In this document: one piece after another, positions 1 through 13,200 of the stretch | Layout: each line of letters begins with the position of its first letter | How positions within the stretch are numbered: the first letter of the stretch is position 1 | Source: Nemania diffusa | Lineage: Eukaryota > Ascomycota > Sordariomycetes > Xylariales > Xylariaceae | Direction: 5' to 3' | NCBI GenBank assembly: GCA_038501195.1 | Contig: JBBPUQ010000001.1 | Coordinates: forward strand, 1,674,001-1,738,000 | Length of the DNA: 64,000 nucleotides | Notes under the pieces: model-generated | Seen by the model: the letters and a program-made list of their open reading frames with translations, nothing else | Database searches by the model: none | Told to the model about the DNA's origin: nothing | Position numbers and translations under genes: made by a program

Positions 1-513
1 TACTACGGCCAAATCGCTTCGTTGGCGGGGACGTCGAGGACAGATACATTTTCTAACATCGTCGTATTAGAAGTGAACGTATTTCGCCTAGTTTAACTGT
101 ATGTCTTCATATTCACTACGTAGAAGAGATAGTAGATATCACGCCCTATTATTATAAACCCCTCAGTGAATACCTCTTTCAGAAACACCTGAACAACCCC
201 AGAGCGGACGAATAAATATTTTTAATCGTTTATGAAGCTATTGGTTGACTCGCGCAAGCGGGGTGCAAAAAAAGATCACGAAGCAGACGGGAAAACGAAC
301 CAGGGTTGGGAAGGCACATTGATCAATTTGGACATTACCCCGAGTAAACCCATAACGAAGCCATCATTAAAAGTCATGCAGACCGAGGTCCAGAGAAGAC
401 GTAACACACGCGAACCCAAACCACCCAAAACCCAGTCCCAAATTACCAAATAACCAAAACCCAACCCCTCACCTCATCCCAGCGGCCCCAACGATCCAAC
501 TCCCTTCCCGAAC
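1..513. other. intergenic, no gene recognised
   Basis: No convincing gene. A 73-codon reading frame at 232-453 (plus) has a low-complexity lysine- and proline-rich product and is probably chance. This stretch would hold the 3' flank of the CCG-6-like gene that ends at 514. Confidence 0.5.
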
Positions 514-1402
514 TTAGATGCCGAAGACAACAGCAACAGCGGCGATGATGAGACCGATGGCGTTACCGCTTCCGGCGGGCGCGGCGGCGCCGACCTGGAT
601 GGGGATGGTAGTGTAAGCGCTGGGAGTCGAGGCGGGAGCGATGACGGTGGGAGTCGCTGGCGGGGGCGCCGGCTTGACCCAGGTCTCCGGGGGAGTGACG
701 CCTGGCGGGCAGTAAGACGAAGTGAGCGTCGGGACGGTCTAGTATCACAGTTAGTTACTAAGGCATACTCAGTGTTGTCTCACACGCTTTGGTGAGATAT
801 CAAAAAAGGGGTAACCAGGACACAGGGCAGAAAGGGAGAGAGAAATGTCCCGGCCCTCGGGCATGTGAAGAGCACAAGATCGATGAATAGCGAGATTATC
901 ACCGCGAAACGGGCCGAATCAAGCCTCCATCTCGCCGAAGGCGCCTTATACAACAGTGGGGAAACGGGCCGGCAGTGAGACACCCAGAAGCATCGGACAA
1001 AACTCAAGTAGTACGTACGGTGGTGACGGTGCAAGGGCAGTTCGTGACGACGACGACCTCGCCCTTGGTGGCCGGGTACTCGCAGTCATTGAACGTGAGC
1101 GTGGTCGCCTCCTCGCACAGCGTCGTGAGCTCCTGGACCACCACGACCGAGGTGACGGAGACGTTGTAGTACGCCCAGACGGGCGCGGAGCCGTTGCCCT
1201 TGGCGAAGCCCAGCGACGACGGGTCGGCGGGCTTCGAGTACGCGGTGACGGCAGCGGCAGACGACGAGGTGAGCGTGGACATCATCGCGGCCGAGCTCAT
1301 CATCGTGGCCGAGCTCATCGCCGAGGCCGCAGTCGCTGAGGCCGCCATGGCTCCTCCAGCGAGGAGGCCGACGAGAGCAAGGGTGTTCATCTTGGAGTAC
1401 AT
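514..1402 (-). CDS. CCG-6-like secreted cell-wall/GPI protein
   Basis: Two exons: 1402-1019 and 738-514. The 279-nt intron has donor GTACGT, a CTAAC branch site and a TAG acceptor, and the frame is kept (128 + 75 codons, 202 aa). The N-terminus is a signal peptide; the second Met (1390) gives the more typical start MNTLALVGLLAGGAMA. A Ser/Ala/Met-rich linker follows, then a core ending in TNCPCTVTT. This cysteine motif is what I recall from the clock-controlled protein 6 family of small secreted fungal proteins. Exon 2 gives a Pro/Thr-rich stretch and a hydrophobic C-terminal tail ending VVFGI, as expected for a GPI-attachment signal. The family assignment is from memory of that motif; wall location is inferred from signal peptide, Ser/Thr richness and tail. 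The intron is long for a fungus, but no better junction was seen. Confidence 0.7.
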
Positions 1403-2567
1403 TTTTGCTTGGTTGGTGTTGATGCTGAGAGGTGCAGACGATGATGCTTAGAGAGATGAATAATACGAGGTGCTAAGGAGCGTAGAGAATGAGAGACGAA
1501 ACGAGCGTGATGGTGGATGGGGATGAGGATAGGAAGAGAGTTGGCCGCGAGGTGACGAAGGCTTAAGAAGACCTGAATTCTAGAAGTCATGAACTACTGA
1601 TTTGCGACTTAAAACCTTAAGAATCTGCAATAAAACAAGTAATACTAATGAACACCAATGATTTCTTTTGGCAGCAAAAACAAACCGAATTCTTAAATAA
1701 AACTCCCTACTGTCTTGGAATGCACACAGTTCCATGACGATCTACACTCATCGTCATATGCATTCCAACTTTCTCATTCCTGACAGTCAGCCATGTTTTT
1801 GAATTTGCACCGAATCATGTCACTGATATACATGGATATAGACGGCTCCCTTATTTGCAGAATGATTATCATTTTTTGGTGCTGTCGCAGACGGCTTGGT
1901 CTGGTCAAAGCCAAGTCATATGTACATGTTGCCATTGGATTAGGGCAATTTTTTTTCGCCTGGACACCATCCGGTCTGACGTTTGGGTACTAATGACGTG
2001 GTATCACTAAATGACAGCCATCCTCTCTCTATACCCTCACCAAGTGTAGTCCATACTGGAACAATGACTTGGGAGACCATTGACCATGCCACCCTATGAT
2101 GCTCATTCCAGAGCGGTCGCTTTTCAGCGACCGATGCTCGCGGAATCCTTCCCTGGCCTGTTTTGCGAGGCCAATCACCGTCGCTTGAGCCTCCAAGCAG
2201 CTAGCAGTTGCCTGTAGTTTAGGAGCCCATATACACTGAAATACCGGCCTCTTTTCGCCTCCTCTGGCATGATAAAATGTCAGATAAGCCAATTTATGAC
2301 TATCGTAGTTCTGAACTCCGGTCGAGGGGTGTCTCTATGCTGGTTTATCCTTCAACGCCGATATCTCCCGGTAAACAAGAGGTTGGAAAATCAATATTCG
2401 GAAAGATTGTAGTATTAGTAGTTGGTAGCAAGGCTGCTAGCATGCAGTTTCGTGGCACGTTAGATCCAAACAAAACCCACAGCATGCAGGTCTGCTGTAA
2501 CCCCAACGATATTAAAGTTTCAGTTGGTAAGCCGTAATAGGCTTGTTAACGCGAATGGGGTTTCCCG
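1403..2567. other. intergenic between CCG-6-like gene and flbA
   Basis: About 1.2 kb, upstream of the CCG-6-like gene and downstream of flbA. Short reading frames at 1793-1993, 2029-2292 and 2277-2537 overlap on opposite strands and show no family features. I see no RNA gene or repeat. Confidence 0.5.
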
Positions 2568-5184
2568 CTATCTGCGATTAGATCGGCTTTGACTCCGCTC
2601 TAAAGCGCGGCTGCCGCTACTAAGGACGATGGCATCGAAATCGTAGTTCTTCAGTGTGTGTTCGTACTTAGCGTTGCGCAGAAACTTAGGTACCGAGTCC
2701 TGGTTGTCAAATTAGTAAAGTTCGTGTTCATCTTGGGGCTAAGGCCTATCTACTCACGCTTGCCATCAGTTTGAAAACTGCATTTTGGGCGCCTTCGAAG
2801 AGCTGTATGACCTGTTCTAGAGTGTCGATCATGGCAACATCTTGACCAACCGCCTTGGTCATCCGGGTAGCCAGATTACTGCGTAATTGATGATCAATGT
2901 TTAGCTCGCAAGGAGAACCGGGTGCTAGAAAAGCATTGTAGATGCCGTAAGCTTGAGCCATAATCTCTTTTATCCCATCCATTGACGAAGACGTCGGGTT
3001 TCTCGTTGCTATTTTAATCGCACCATTACAGTTGCGCACAAACTGGTCGACTTCTAGGTAGAACGACAGATTTTCTTCGCAATGAGTCTCCCGCAGGTTC
3101 TCTCGGAACAGCAGCCGTAGTGCTGCATCATTCAAAATCTTGTCTAGACGTTGCGTGTTCGAATCTCTGGCAACGCCAGGACGACCTGCGGCCCCTAGGC
3201 CATCACTCTCCGAGGTTCGTCCCCTTCCGGCACCGGTCAGAATCTCCTTGCCCTTTGCTGTTAGTTGGTAGATAGCGGGTTTAGTCGGCTGGAAAATAGC
3301 TGCAGAGGGAGACGTTGCTATATATGCTCGGTCTTGTTGAAGTGATTCCATCAGATCATACTCGACGAAGAGTGATGCCATCTCGTAGGTCTCACGTCGG
3401 TCGACGGTTGTACAGCAATCCATCAGCCAATCCGAGCATGCCTTGCCCGTGAATGTGTCCTTGTATATCTTGCCATTGACTTTACGCTCACTAGCCATCT
3501 TAACTCCTGTTAAGCCGTCTCGATAATCGCTTAATGAATCAGAATCGGCGGTGTTAGCGTTTGATTTGACGTTCAAACCCCCATTTGCCCCGCACAGCCT
3601 TCTGAACACAACTTCCATCGTGCCACGATCCATGACTAGTTTATCTGTTGCGGGATCTCTTTCTAGAATGCATAGATGGCTCGATCCCAGAGCAACCAGA
3701 TCACCTATTTGCCTCTGCTGAATTCCATTTCGTGAGCAGAAGCGGTCCAAAACACATACACCCTTCGGTGTTAACTGCCATACAGCGCCCTTCATAGTGT
3801 AGATTGTTTGTAATTTGCCATCGGCAGATTCGATGAATCTAGCGTCGAGAAATCGTTGGCATATCGACCTGGCCATGTCCTTCGCCATTGAGAATGTCGT
3901 AGTCGTAGTGGTTGTTACGATGCGGGTCGGATCTTTAGGGTCAGGCATTCGATTGGATTGAGAGAATTTGAGAGAGCCCAGATTATTTATGGCATCTTCC
4001 GACAAGAACGTATGGTCTACCCTTGTTAATCGTACTCGATGCGCAGATAGTGGAAGGAGGCTAACGATTAGTGTTGAGAATAGATCTTCAAAGTCCTGCA
4101 TTGTACCATGTGTTAGTTAGCTTCAACATGTTAAATGCCCTACTCCCCAAGACTTCATGTAAACCAATGGCTGCCACAGGGTCACGAGGCCTCATTGGTC
4201 GGAAAGGAAACCTTCCAGAGGTGTGCAAAGACAGCAAGTACGGGTAACGGCTTACACGAGTGAACGGGCGGTCATCGTCCGTCATACGGAGTAACCGAGA
4301 TGAGGTCTGATGCATTTTGTTTTCGAGGCTAGACAGCAGAACAGGACGTGGTTGGCTAGCGTCTGTTTTGGAGTAAGGCGTCGAGATAGGATCCTTTGAG
4401 ATGGCCTGCCTTGACCGCTGAGTCTCGGCAAGGGGACTTGGAGCGATGTGTTTCAAAGAGACAGATGAACCCCTCGTTAGGAGACGGCTTTTGGAAGACC
4501 TGTCGGAATTTGACAACTCGTTATTTGGAGGGGGTTCGAGGGCGATCGAAAGACGATCGGGTGTAGAAGAGGACGGAAGATTGCGGGCGAGAGCTTCGGC
4601 ACTATTCGCAATTGTCCTATCAAGGGCAGCTACAGCGATTGCAAGCAAGCCCACAGGTTTCTGCGCCCTGGATGCACTGAGTAAGGTCAATTGGAGTTCA
4701 GGGCCAACAATGGCAGCTGGGTCGGGACAGGGCAGGCAGGGTAGGTAGTCGGGACACTGGGCGATGGTTGGGCCAACCACACGTGGGATGCCTACCTGGA
4801 AACTTTGCTACCAGTAGTGGGAGGCACCTTTGCGGGCACAGCAGCGACAGTGCTAGTGCCAGCAGGAAGAGGCGCTGTGTGAGTAATGGTATCGGTAATA
4901 GTACTAGTAGATGCACTAGCAGCAGCAGCAGCAAGCACAGAGTTGGGATGACTAGAACCGGGACCGAGACTGGGACCGGGACTGGGAATTGTTGCGGTGG
5001 AAGTGAGTGTGATTGCTGTGGCGGCGGTGCTCGAGGTGTTTGCGTAGGACGGGTGGTTTTGGTTGTGGGGTGCTAGCGATTGTGGCCTGGCGGTTGGCGT
5101 GGACGTTGGTGTTTGTGCCGGTGTTGCTGGTGTCAGTGATGGCGGTGATGATGGTGATGGTGAAGGGTGGTAGACGGCAGCCAT
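2568..5184 (-). CDS. flbA: FlbA/Sst2-type regulator of G-protein signalling (two DEP regions + RGS)
   Basis: Four exons: 5184-4796, 4676-4256 (or starting at 4667), 4095-2758, 2699-2568; about 759 aa. The family accelerates GTP hydrolysis on a G-alpha subunit and in Aspergillus promotes the switch from growth to conidiation. Residues 1 to about 265 are a Pro/Ser/Thr-rich tail ending in KMHQTSSRLLRM, a hallmark of FlbA. A first DEP region follows at about 275-390 with SLKFSQSNRMPDP and FSMAKDMARS, then a second at about 460-540 and the RGS domain at about 585-735. The last intron splits the RGS domain: the open frame stops at a GTGAGT donor after KLMAS, and the next exon restores DSVPKFLRNAKYEHTL. 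Without that exon the protein would lose the end of the RGS fold. The first intron's acceptor is ambiguous by 9 nt. The start at 5184 heads a long Ser/Pro/Thr frame; an earlier start was not excluded. Confidence 0.92.
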
Positions 5185-6852
5185 CTACCAAGAGCCGGAT
5201 ACCTAGCAGAGAAGAGGGTCGTTCGAGTCGGGATCGGGCCGTGGATTGTCGACTCAACTTATGGCCAGGACATTGGAAATCCAACTAACCACCCAGCAGA
5301 CCGTGCAGACTCGACTGTGATCTTATCAAATACTCGACGGCGTGGCCTCCGCGTACTGTACTGGCGTTTTTTATTATTAGGGAAAACTAGGAGTGAATGT
5401 GGGCTACCGCCATTTATGAATAGCGAGAGGAGAGCGGAAAGAGAGGGGCACGAAGACCTAAAAGTCACTATCTACTTTTGCTAGGGCTGGGGCCGATGCT
5501 GAGCATTGAGCGTGAGACGAGTTTTAGGAAGAGGAGGAGGAGAGAGAGAGAAGTATGATGTGCGTGAGGTACCTAAGTAGATATGTAGGTAGGTAAGGTC
5601 GGTATGTACTATCGAGGTGGAGTTGAGGGGGGGGTGGTTTGGTTTTGGGAAGACAGGTATCTAGGTACCGTACCGCCTTGATGATGCAGAAGCCGGAGAC
5701 GAACAAGCAGAGATGCACAGAATGAAAACCGCCTTGGTATCAGCTAATTCCGGTACTTAATTCTAGTTGCAAAGATGACACTGGCAAGCGCTTGTATTTG
5801 TCGAGTGAAGTTGAGTGACAGATGAGGTGAGGAGAGAACAGGTACAGCAGTACAACCGTGCAACAAAGAGGGAACTCAACAAACACCCCTCCCTTCCAGG
5901 TAAACCCGACAGGGCCATGTGCTCTTCTTCAGGTACATGCAGACAGTGTGCAGTGTGGTGTCAGAATAGGTACCCTACCAGTGTATCACTTTCTCCTTTA
6001 GGCATAGCCCCAAAGGCTTAGCTCTCATTGTTGTATAAGTATTTTTGCCTCGTGCACACAGGGAGAAGCACCGTCACCTTGGTTAAACTCGGAGTAACGG
6101 AGTGACTTATAGAAATGCACTGTACAAGCAGCCCGGAATCGGGATAGGCTGCTTCAGGTACCTATGGGACTTATGGGACTTGGCTTCTAGTGGGTTTCCT
6201 TTCTTTACCACAAGCCACTGCGTGTCGTTGAAAATTGGACAAAAGCGTCAACCAGGACATGATCATGTAACTCAAGGGCCAATATTGAACAACGTTCTTT
6301 TCTATTATTGACAGGTGTATGTAGAGCCTTGTGTCTTAGAATGATGTATTACACGTATCATTGATGCATCCCATGTTGAAAAAATACTTTAGGTAGTTGT
6401 TGTCGTTCAATGTGTTGTTCACCACCTAAGTACTTGGGTAGATATACCTATATACTGTGCGGGTACCACGCCATACACACAGAACAAGAGCCCATAATCA
6501 AAAAGTTTTAGGCGGAGATGCATGAGTGCCACAGTTGCTTTCCAAGGATGTTGTTAGCGTAGCGCTAAGACTTAGGAGAATGGTAGCTGTTGAGCAGATC
6601 AATACTGTAAGGCTGCTCTCTGTATTAATTACCTACTTTGAGCATAGCACTTAATATGGCCTTTCAACCGGTCTTTGCTTAGAAATTTATTAGAAATTCT
6701 CCTTGGCCGGCCTAGAATAACAGATTCGACTAGAGAGTGGGAACTCTCAAACTACCAGTTACTAGTGCATACGACCATTTGTTATGCCTGGAGAGAGTGC
6801 TGTACGGGGTTAGCGGGGGCAGTTATTATAGCTTCCGACAGGGCCGGCTCGC
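5185..6852. other. flbA upstream region and gene-free flank
   Basis: This holds the presumed flbA promoter and 5' UTR. A purine-rich GAGGAG/GAGAGA stretch lies at about 5530-5553 and TAGGTA tetranucleotide runs at about 5570-5605. Reading frames here are short and overlap on both strands; none is convincing. Confidence 0.5.
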
Positions 6853-6928
6853 CAAGAAACCACACACACCCCATAATACACCTAAACACTACAACTTCCA
6901 AGGCCTACCAAGCAACCAAATAAAATCG
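6853..6928 (+). repeat. left terminal inverted repeat of MITE-like element
   Basis: 76 bp, paired in inverted orientation with 7185-7260. The pair differs at four sites by hand alignment. Confidence 0.8.
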
Positions 6929-7184
6929 TAAAATTAATCTACGTAAAGAGTTAAATAGTAGAAAAAGTGACCATTATATTGATATATATAACTCAATGTA
7001 AACCGAACTTAATAGCTACGTACTCCAGGGTTGTTGTTATAGTAGTTTATACTCCTTGTATTATAGTTTTGCTTTCTAGTACAACGTACGTTACTACTTC
7101 ACAATTTGTATTTATATAATATAACTGGCATTTATATAACTGCCTCTTTTCTGTTTATCTATAACACTGTTTATGTTATTTTTT

Positions 7185-7260
7185 CGATTTTATTTGGCTG
7201 CTTGGTAGGCCTTTGAAATTGTAGTGTTTAGGTGTATCATGGGGTGTGTGTGGTTTCTTG
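7185..7260 (-). repeat. right terminal inverted repeat of MITE-like element
   Basis: 76 bp, reverse complement of 6853-6928 with four differences. The transitions relative to the left copy could be RIP or ordinary decay. Confidence 0.8.
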
Positions 7261-10200
7261 TTGACCCCGCTCTGCTTCCGATGTCATGCTCGTGGTTTTG
7301 CTCGTGGTGTGCTTCGATTGCACAAGGATGCCTAGCGCCTACCTAGTGTATGTGGTGAATCCTTGAAACCATGCATGCGCATGCCCTGCTGTGCCGTTCA
7401 TAACCCAAGTAGGTTGTCGTAGCGTAGTAGTATACCCACTAGCGTATACTATGCGCTCAGGGTTTGTCGGCCAGCGGGCAACAGGGGATTGATAGGAGGA
7501 GCCTTCTGATTAGCACCGGGGTGGCTTGCACAGTGTATACTGTATTTACTGTCGGCTACCTGGGTCTACCTCGCTACCTTCACCACACCTACCTACCCGC
7601 CTCCTACTTATACGTACTTAAGCCATGGTATAGCACTCAATGATGTAGTATAAAAAACAATCAACTATTGTGAATATCAGATAACAAAGTATCATAGCTT
7701 ATAGCTGGAAGAAGAAAACACTTGGTTTTATAAAAAAGGGGTTAACTCTAATGCCCTCTTTATGTGTTGTTTACCTAGGCATTTTTATAAGCAACTGCTA
7801 GGTTTAATTAACAATTCCTACCTAACTCTAACACAACTATTGCGAAATAAATACAAGCCAGGGTCTAGCTGCGTCGCAACTCATTAAGATCTTTTGCACT
7901 TATCTACAAATAATTGTTTCAGAGGTTCCTATTATCAACTATAGGTGGTAGATAGCAAGAGTGCTGGATGCGCCAAGTTCGTTAACTTAATACTGAACCA
8001 GTGTGCTATCTACAGTGCTGGGGTCGCACCATGAAACCCAATACCGGCAAGCCCTTGTCGATATCTTTGCCATGTGCGGGACTAGGTGGTTAATCGAACC
8101 AGATTACTTGTATTCTTTACCACTTGATGGAGGGGGGCAAAGACCACGTTGTTCCCGCGCACGTTTTTTTACCCCTCTCGGCATGCTTGTTGTCTTGTCT
8201 AAAAGTACATACATACATTAACGTGTGTCAGCCACGAGGTAATTAGCAACACAGATTGGTTGGCCCTTTTGATCAATCAGTTTGCCACACCGCACGCCTG
8301 GTTTTCTCTTCCTGATAGGTAATTACTTTTGTGGCACAGTGTTCGTACTTATAGTTGGTAGATCTTCAACTTAATTAGAAGTTTGAGGCTTAATTTGACT
8401 CCAATACTCTGCACCTTTCTCGATAGCTGCTTCGATTGGTTTAGAGTAACATGTACAGAACGATCGAATTATAACAATAAGAAAAAAAAACTATCTTCAT
8501 ACATGCAAAAAGCTGGAGGATCCATCGAAAATCTCACTACGTATATAAAATCATTCAAGTCTCCCTATTGGCCATAAAAGTCGACTACTGAATCTCCCGT
8601 AAGCACAACTACTAATTATTATCTGTCACTTGATTTTGAATCTCCTTTCATCTAGATGCCTAACCTCTATAGATGTATAAGTGGAACGATATATGAAGCC
8701 TAGGCCTGGTTGGACTACCTATTCCCACGATGTGTCTCGCAAAATATGCTCTCTTGGTCATCTAATCAGACCACCGTGGACAAATCAGATGAGACCTCGT
8801 ATGAAAATACCATCGCCACTAGTATTAATGGACGTAAATATACCCTCGCGCGATCTTAAGATAAGATCATGGACGATGGTATGGACCACAACGCATCTTG
8901 CAATAAGGTTGCAGATAGATTCGCATACAGGTTCCTTCGGATCGCGAATCGGTCGGTTCTGCAATACCATGGCACAATGACCAGCTATTACAGCATACGG
9001 CTTTATTTTGACCTCACTGGAGACATATGTATATGGGCGGGGGTTGTTCGAGAGCTTTGATGGGTCGCAAATCTTTGACTTGATTGGGGGCGAAAACTCT
9101 CCTCGAGTTACTCATGTCCTTCGACGGGTAGTGAAACTAGATCATGTATTACAAGTGAATCATTTCAGCCTTGTGGGTTGACAGTAACCTACGGGTTCAA
9201 AAAACTGAATCATTTCATAAAACGGCTCTTGGCCACAACGTAATTACGCATAAGATTTTGTTATCTCCAGACAGAGAGGTCGCTGTCCTATACTCTTAAT
9301 GTAGTCACCTTTAATCATATAAGCAAAAAAAAGTTTGGTAAGGTACAATACACCGCTTTTAACCAACTACCTACGTGTGCGTATGTATTGTTTTCCTAAT
9401 CTATCCACTAGCCGCCAGTGTTGTCTCTTTGTTGGGATAATTACCAACCCAATAGGTTGCTAGGTCTTGTTAGAGCTCACACTGTATTTTGAGCGGTGTG
9501 TAAGTACCCTGAAGTTTATGCGCTACTTGCGATACTAGGTACCACGTTTTCCGCCTGTTCAACCGGCGCTTAGGATTCCGGTCTAGGCAGACGCCGTAAG
9601 ACTTCCACCAACATGGAAAGTTTTCGCTTACCGCCTATCTAGCAAGTAGCTTACTTCATCTGTATTCCTAAGTGTCTTATCCCGTTGTGTATACCCGACA
9701 ATATGGATCGAGTTCAGCCTCATAACCTACACTTAACACCACAGCCGCTATGGTCGGGTCCAGAACATCTAGGTTAGGATAGCTGAACAAATAGCTCGTT
9801 TTATCCTTGTTTTGGGTACAAGCTACACAGCACAAAGACAAGGATATAGCATTAGTTGAAGTATCACGAGAACGCCAAAAGTTCTTCAGACTTCCAAGCG
9901 TTTACCGTAAATTCTTAGCAACGATCCCATGTCTTCTAGAAGCTTGCTTAGAAGTATGGTGTTAATGACAATGGGTCCTTTCAAGATGACTGCATCCCAA
10001 TCTGGTTGTTGCGGGACTTTAGTCGCGTGGCAGTCGGCGCATAATACCGGGTCAAAGAAAAATGATAAAATAATAAAAAATAATCAGACGAGATGGCTTA
10101 GTATAGGCTCATGCGCCGGTGGCTTGTACGATATCGAAGTGGATTCATCATCGAACGTGAGGTAAGATAAATAAAGAAGAGACTTGGATCTTCCCGAAAC

Positions 10201-13200
10201 AGTGTCAAGTGTAATTAGCCACTTGCTTAAGCAACAGGTCTCGTTCGGCAGCTCGAAAGCCACTGTTTCAGTTTCCTTTCTGAGCCTAATTAGTGCGAAT
10301 TACACTGTAGAGGGGGTGACGCACATGGTGGCGGATACCCACAACCAGACGGCAGCATACACTACGTATCGCGTTGACGCCACTAACGAGCCTTTCATCT
10401 CTTGTGAGACAGCCCGTCATTCCGTCACCTCCCACGGCTTCTAGCCCACGTGCTTTAGCCGCCACGCGTTCACCACGTGCGGACTCGACGCTAATAAAAC
10501 CAGAGATTTATTTAGCATCAAATGTGCTACAAAGAGTATTTAGCCCCGGCAGTGGCACTCAAATCGGCTGGGCGGTTAGATATGCCCGCAAGTATATTCA
10601 AGCAGCCATCGGTACAATACATAGGTACAGAGTATCCGTTTCGTACTTTCGAAGACTGCGTCAAAGCAACGACACGATTATGTTCAATCTGATAGTTGCT
10701 GCGGTCTCGGGAATGGTTCAACTCGCTAATTCTTTAATTCCCTTGTCTGACGTGATGTTGTCTATAACGGTGTAACGTATGTTGCAGGCATCATGAGGCC
10801 AATTTTTTTACATATATTTTTATTTATTTATGACGCAATAGTGTTCTTCTCAATGACTGCATGCGTACATAAGTTGCGATCGTAGCAATATTGTTTCAAT
10901 TTATGATAGATATTAACGTTGCAGGTCGGATGGAGAAAGCTGCAGGCCTACACACACCCTCCGTGAGAACATCTCGAATACACACTGTCCTTCGTACATA
11001 GGCTCTGACGCTAGTGTATAAACTATAGATATTTCGTCAAAGCAGGGACATTGTGGTGTGGTGGATAATGAATGCTTATAAATAATAAACGCTTCGGTTC
11101 ACGTACGCATACCTACGCTTAGCGGAAAGGTCAGTAATGACAATAATACGCATAAGTACGCATATGTATGATTTCATCAGATCACGGAGCCTACCTAGGC
11201 ATGCGTACATGTAGTCTAGAGCGCATACCTTAGGTACCTCATCTTGAGTAGGTACCTACATACATATTTATTAATCTCCGATTAAATACCCCGTACAGAC
11301 CCGTATACATACCGTAGTGTAGCGCGATGGACAATTATTTCTAGATCCAATCCCGAGGAATACATAGTAATTAGGTGTACTTCTATACAGTACACGGTCT
11401 TATAAAACACTGTGTATATAGACAAGCGTGGATACAGACGTGGGTTTGGTAGCTCTCTTGGCATTTATCCGTTTCCTGTAAGTATGCGTACTTACACAGG
11501 TACTTAGACCGTTCAGGTAGCGAGACAGCTGTACAGTATGCACCTCCACTACAACCCACTATGCGCACGCTATCTACCTACCTACCTACAATCTTCATCC
11601 GTGGTTCGGCTGATTACCATATTGTTAGTGTTACACAGCACGGACATGGAAGCAATGCATGGTTTCTCAGACATTCATTCTCTTGTTGCGACGGGTCTCT
11701 TCACCCCGTCCGCCACGTGGATTGAAGAGCCACGGCCGGGACCAGGGTGAGACGTGTGGGTCGTGTTTCGTGAAGAAGAAGCATGATATATCATATCAGT
11801 TCTATCCTTCTTGCACCTCACTGACGCATCTCACTGCATGACGCCCAAAATTCTGTGCATACTTGTACACACAAAACCATAGCGGATTACTGATGCCTCC
11901 GAGTCAGCGCTGTCGCCAGCAGGCGCCTCGGGAACACGGACTTCGCAACCAACCGGTGCTAGAGCAGCTACTGTAAGTAAGTAGGTAGATGATAGGGGGT
12001 TCTCAGCGAGGGCGAGCTCGCGCGCGCGCGTGCATCCGGTACTGAATACGGCACACGGCAATCGGCTTGTCACAAGTCGTGATCGTTCATCCTCCCATGA
12101 CCGGAGCGACCGTCATACAGTAAGGAAGGGTAGGTAATGCCCGAACCCCTTAACTGACAATCCTAGGTTTGCCCGAAAATGGTTTGCCCCCGGACCACAT
12201 AGGAACTACATACTTACAATACCTACCTCGTGAACACAAATCGATGTACATAGCCGAAGTTCCACGATACGCAGGTGTTCCGGCAAGCATTTTTGGCGAA
12301 ATTGGCTCCTGCGGCACTAGTTTGCTCCCAGTTTGCGCGCCGTCTTCCTTTGTGGTCTAGCAAACTCAGACAAGCTGCACCACTGAGGCACGGGTTACCG
12401 GCGACACCGCTCGACCCAAAAGCCTGGTAACCGATCACGATTTGTACGCCTATACTAGCCATGTATCTCCTGTAACTAGCCGTGTAATCGCATGGTAAGT
12501 GGAGAAAACGACTGGGTACCCAGTAAAAGGGATTTCTCCCACGGCACCAGCGACGCTGCGCCCAGCCGCGTTTAGTGTAGGTATTACCGACTGTGGGAGA
12601 AACGAGAAACAAGAAGCGAGAAGGGGTCGGCATCAGCACATGCATCACATAATAGTACACATACACGACGTCGAATAGCCAGCCGATATGTTACCGTAAT
12701 CCGTCGCGCATTCCTGTACACTACATATCAGAATACCTAACTATTCCATTTACGCTGAGACGAGTGAGTGGCATTGCATAAGGTTCAACAAGGTCGCTTT
12801 GACAAACACGACACTCCTTGACTCGGCTGAGATAACCGAGAATGGGCAGTGTCACCTAAGGATCACACCGCTTAGTATTCTGTAGGTACTCGCCACTCTA
12901 TTTTCGGCATTGGGAGCAGAAGCAAGCTGTACAGATGGAAAATCCACCAGTCCAGCTAAGAATTAAGATGGATGACTGTTATCACGTAAAATTCGTTATT
13001 CAGCGAGGCCAGGCCACCTCCCGAGCTGACTGCCTACGCTCCTCATAAGATCGCAATAAAACAGTCAAATCCTCCTTTGTCTTGTGCCATTGCTAATTAG
13101 TACATGTAGCCAGTAATTACTTAATATTGTTTTAGGGCGGAACTGCGCAGCCTGCTTACCCAAATTCTGGGAGGTCCGGGGAAATTTTGAGGGATGCTGC

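Larger units (their letters stand above)
6853..7260. mobile_element. MITE-like element with 76-bp terminal inverted repeats
   Basis: Positions 6853-6928 and the reverse complement of 7185-7260 match over 76 bp with no gap and four differences (three transitions, one transversion), about 95% identity. Both ends read CAAGAAACCACACACACCCC. The 256-bp interior is AT-rich and holds no reading frame of note, so the element cannot code for its own transposase. Size and structure fit a miniature inverted-repeat transposable element or a folded-back internal deletion of a DNA transposon. I could not find an unambiguous target-site duplication in the flanks, so the exact outer ends and superfamily are open. 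Confidence 0.75.

Noticed and set aside
956..1339. 127-codon plus frame rich in Arg/Gly/His
   Set aside because: Antisense shadow of the Ser/Ala-rich exon of the CCG-6-like gene.
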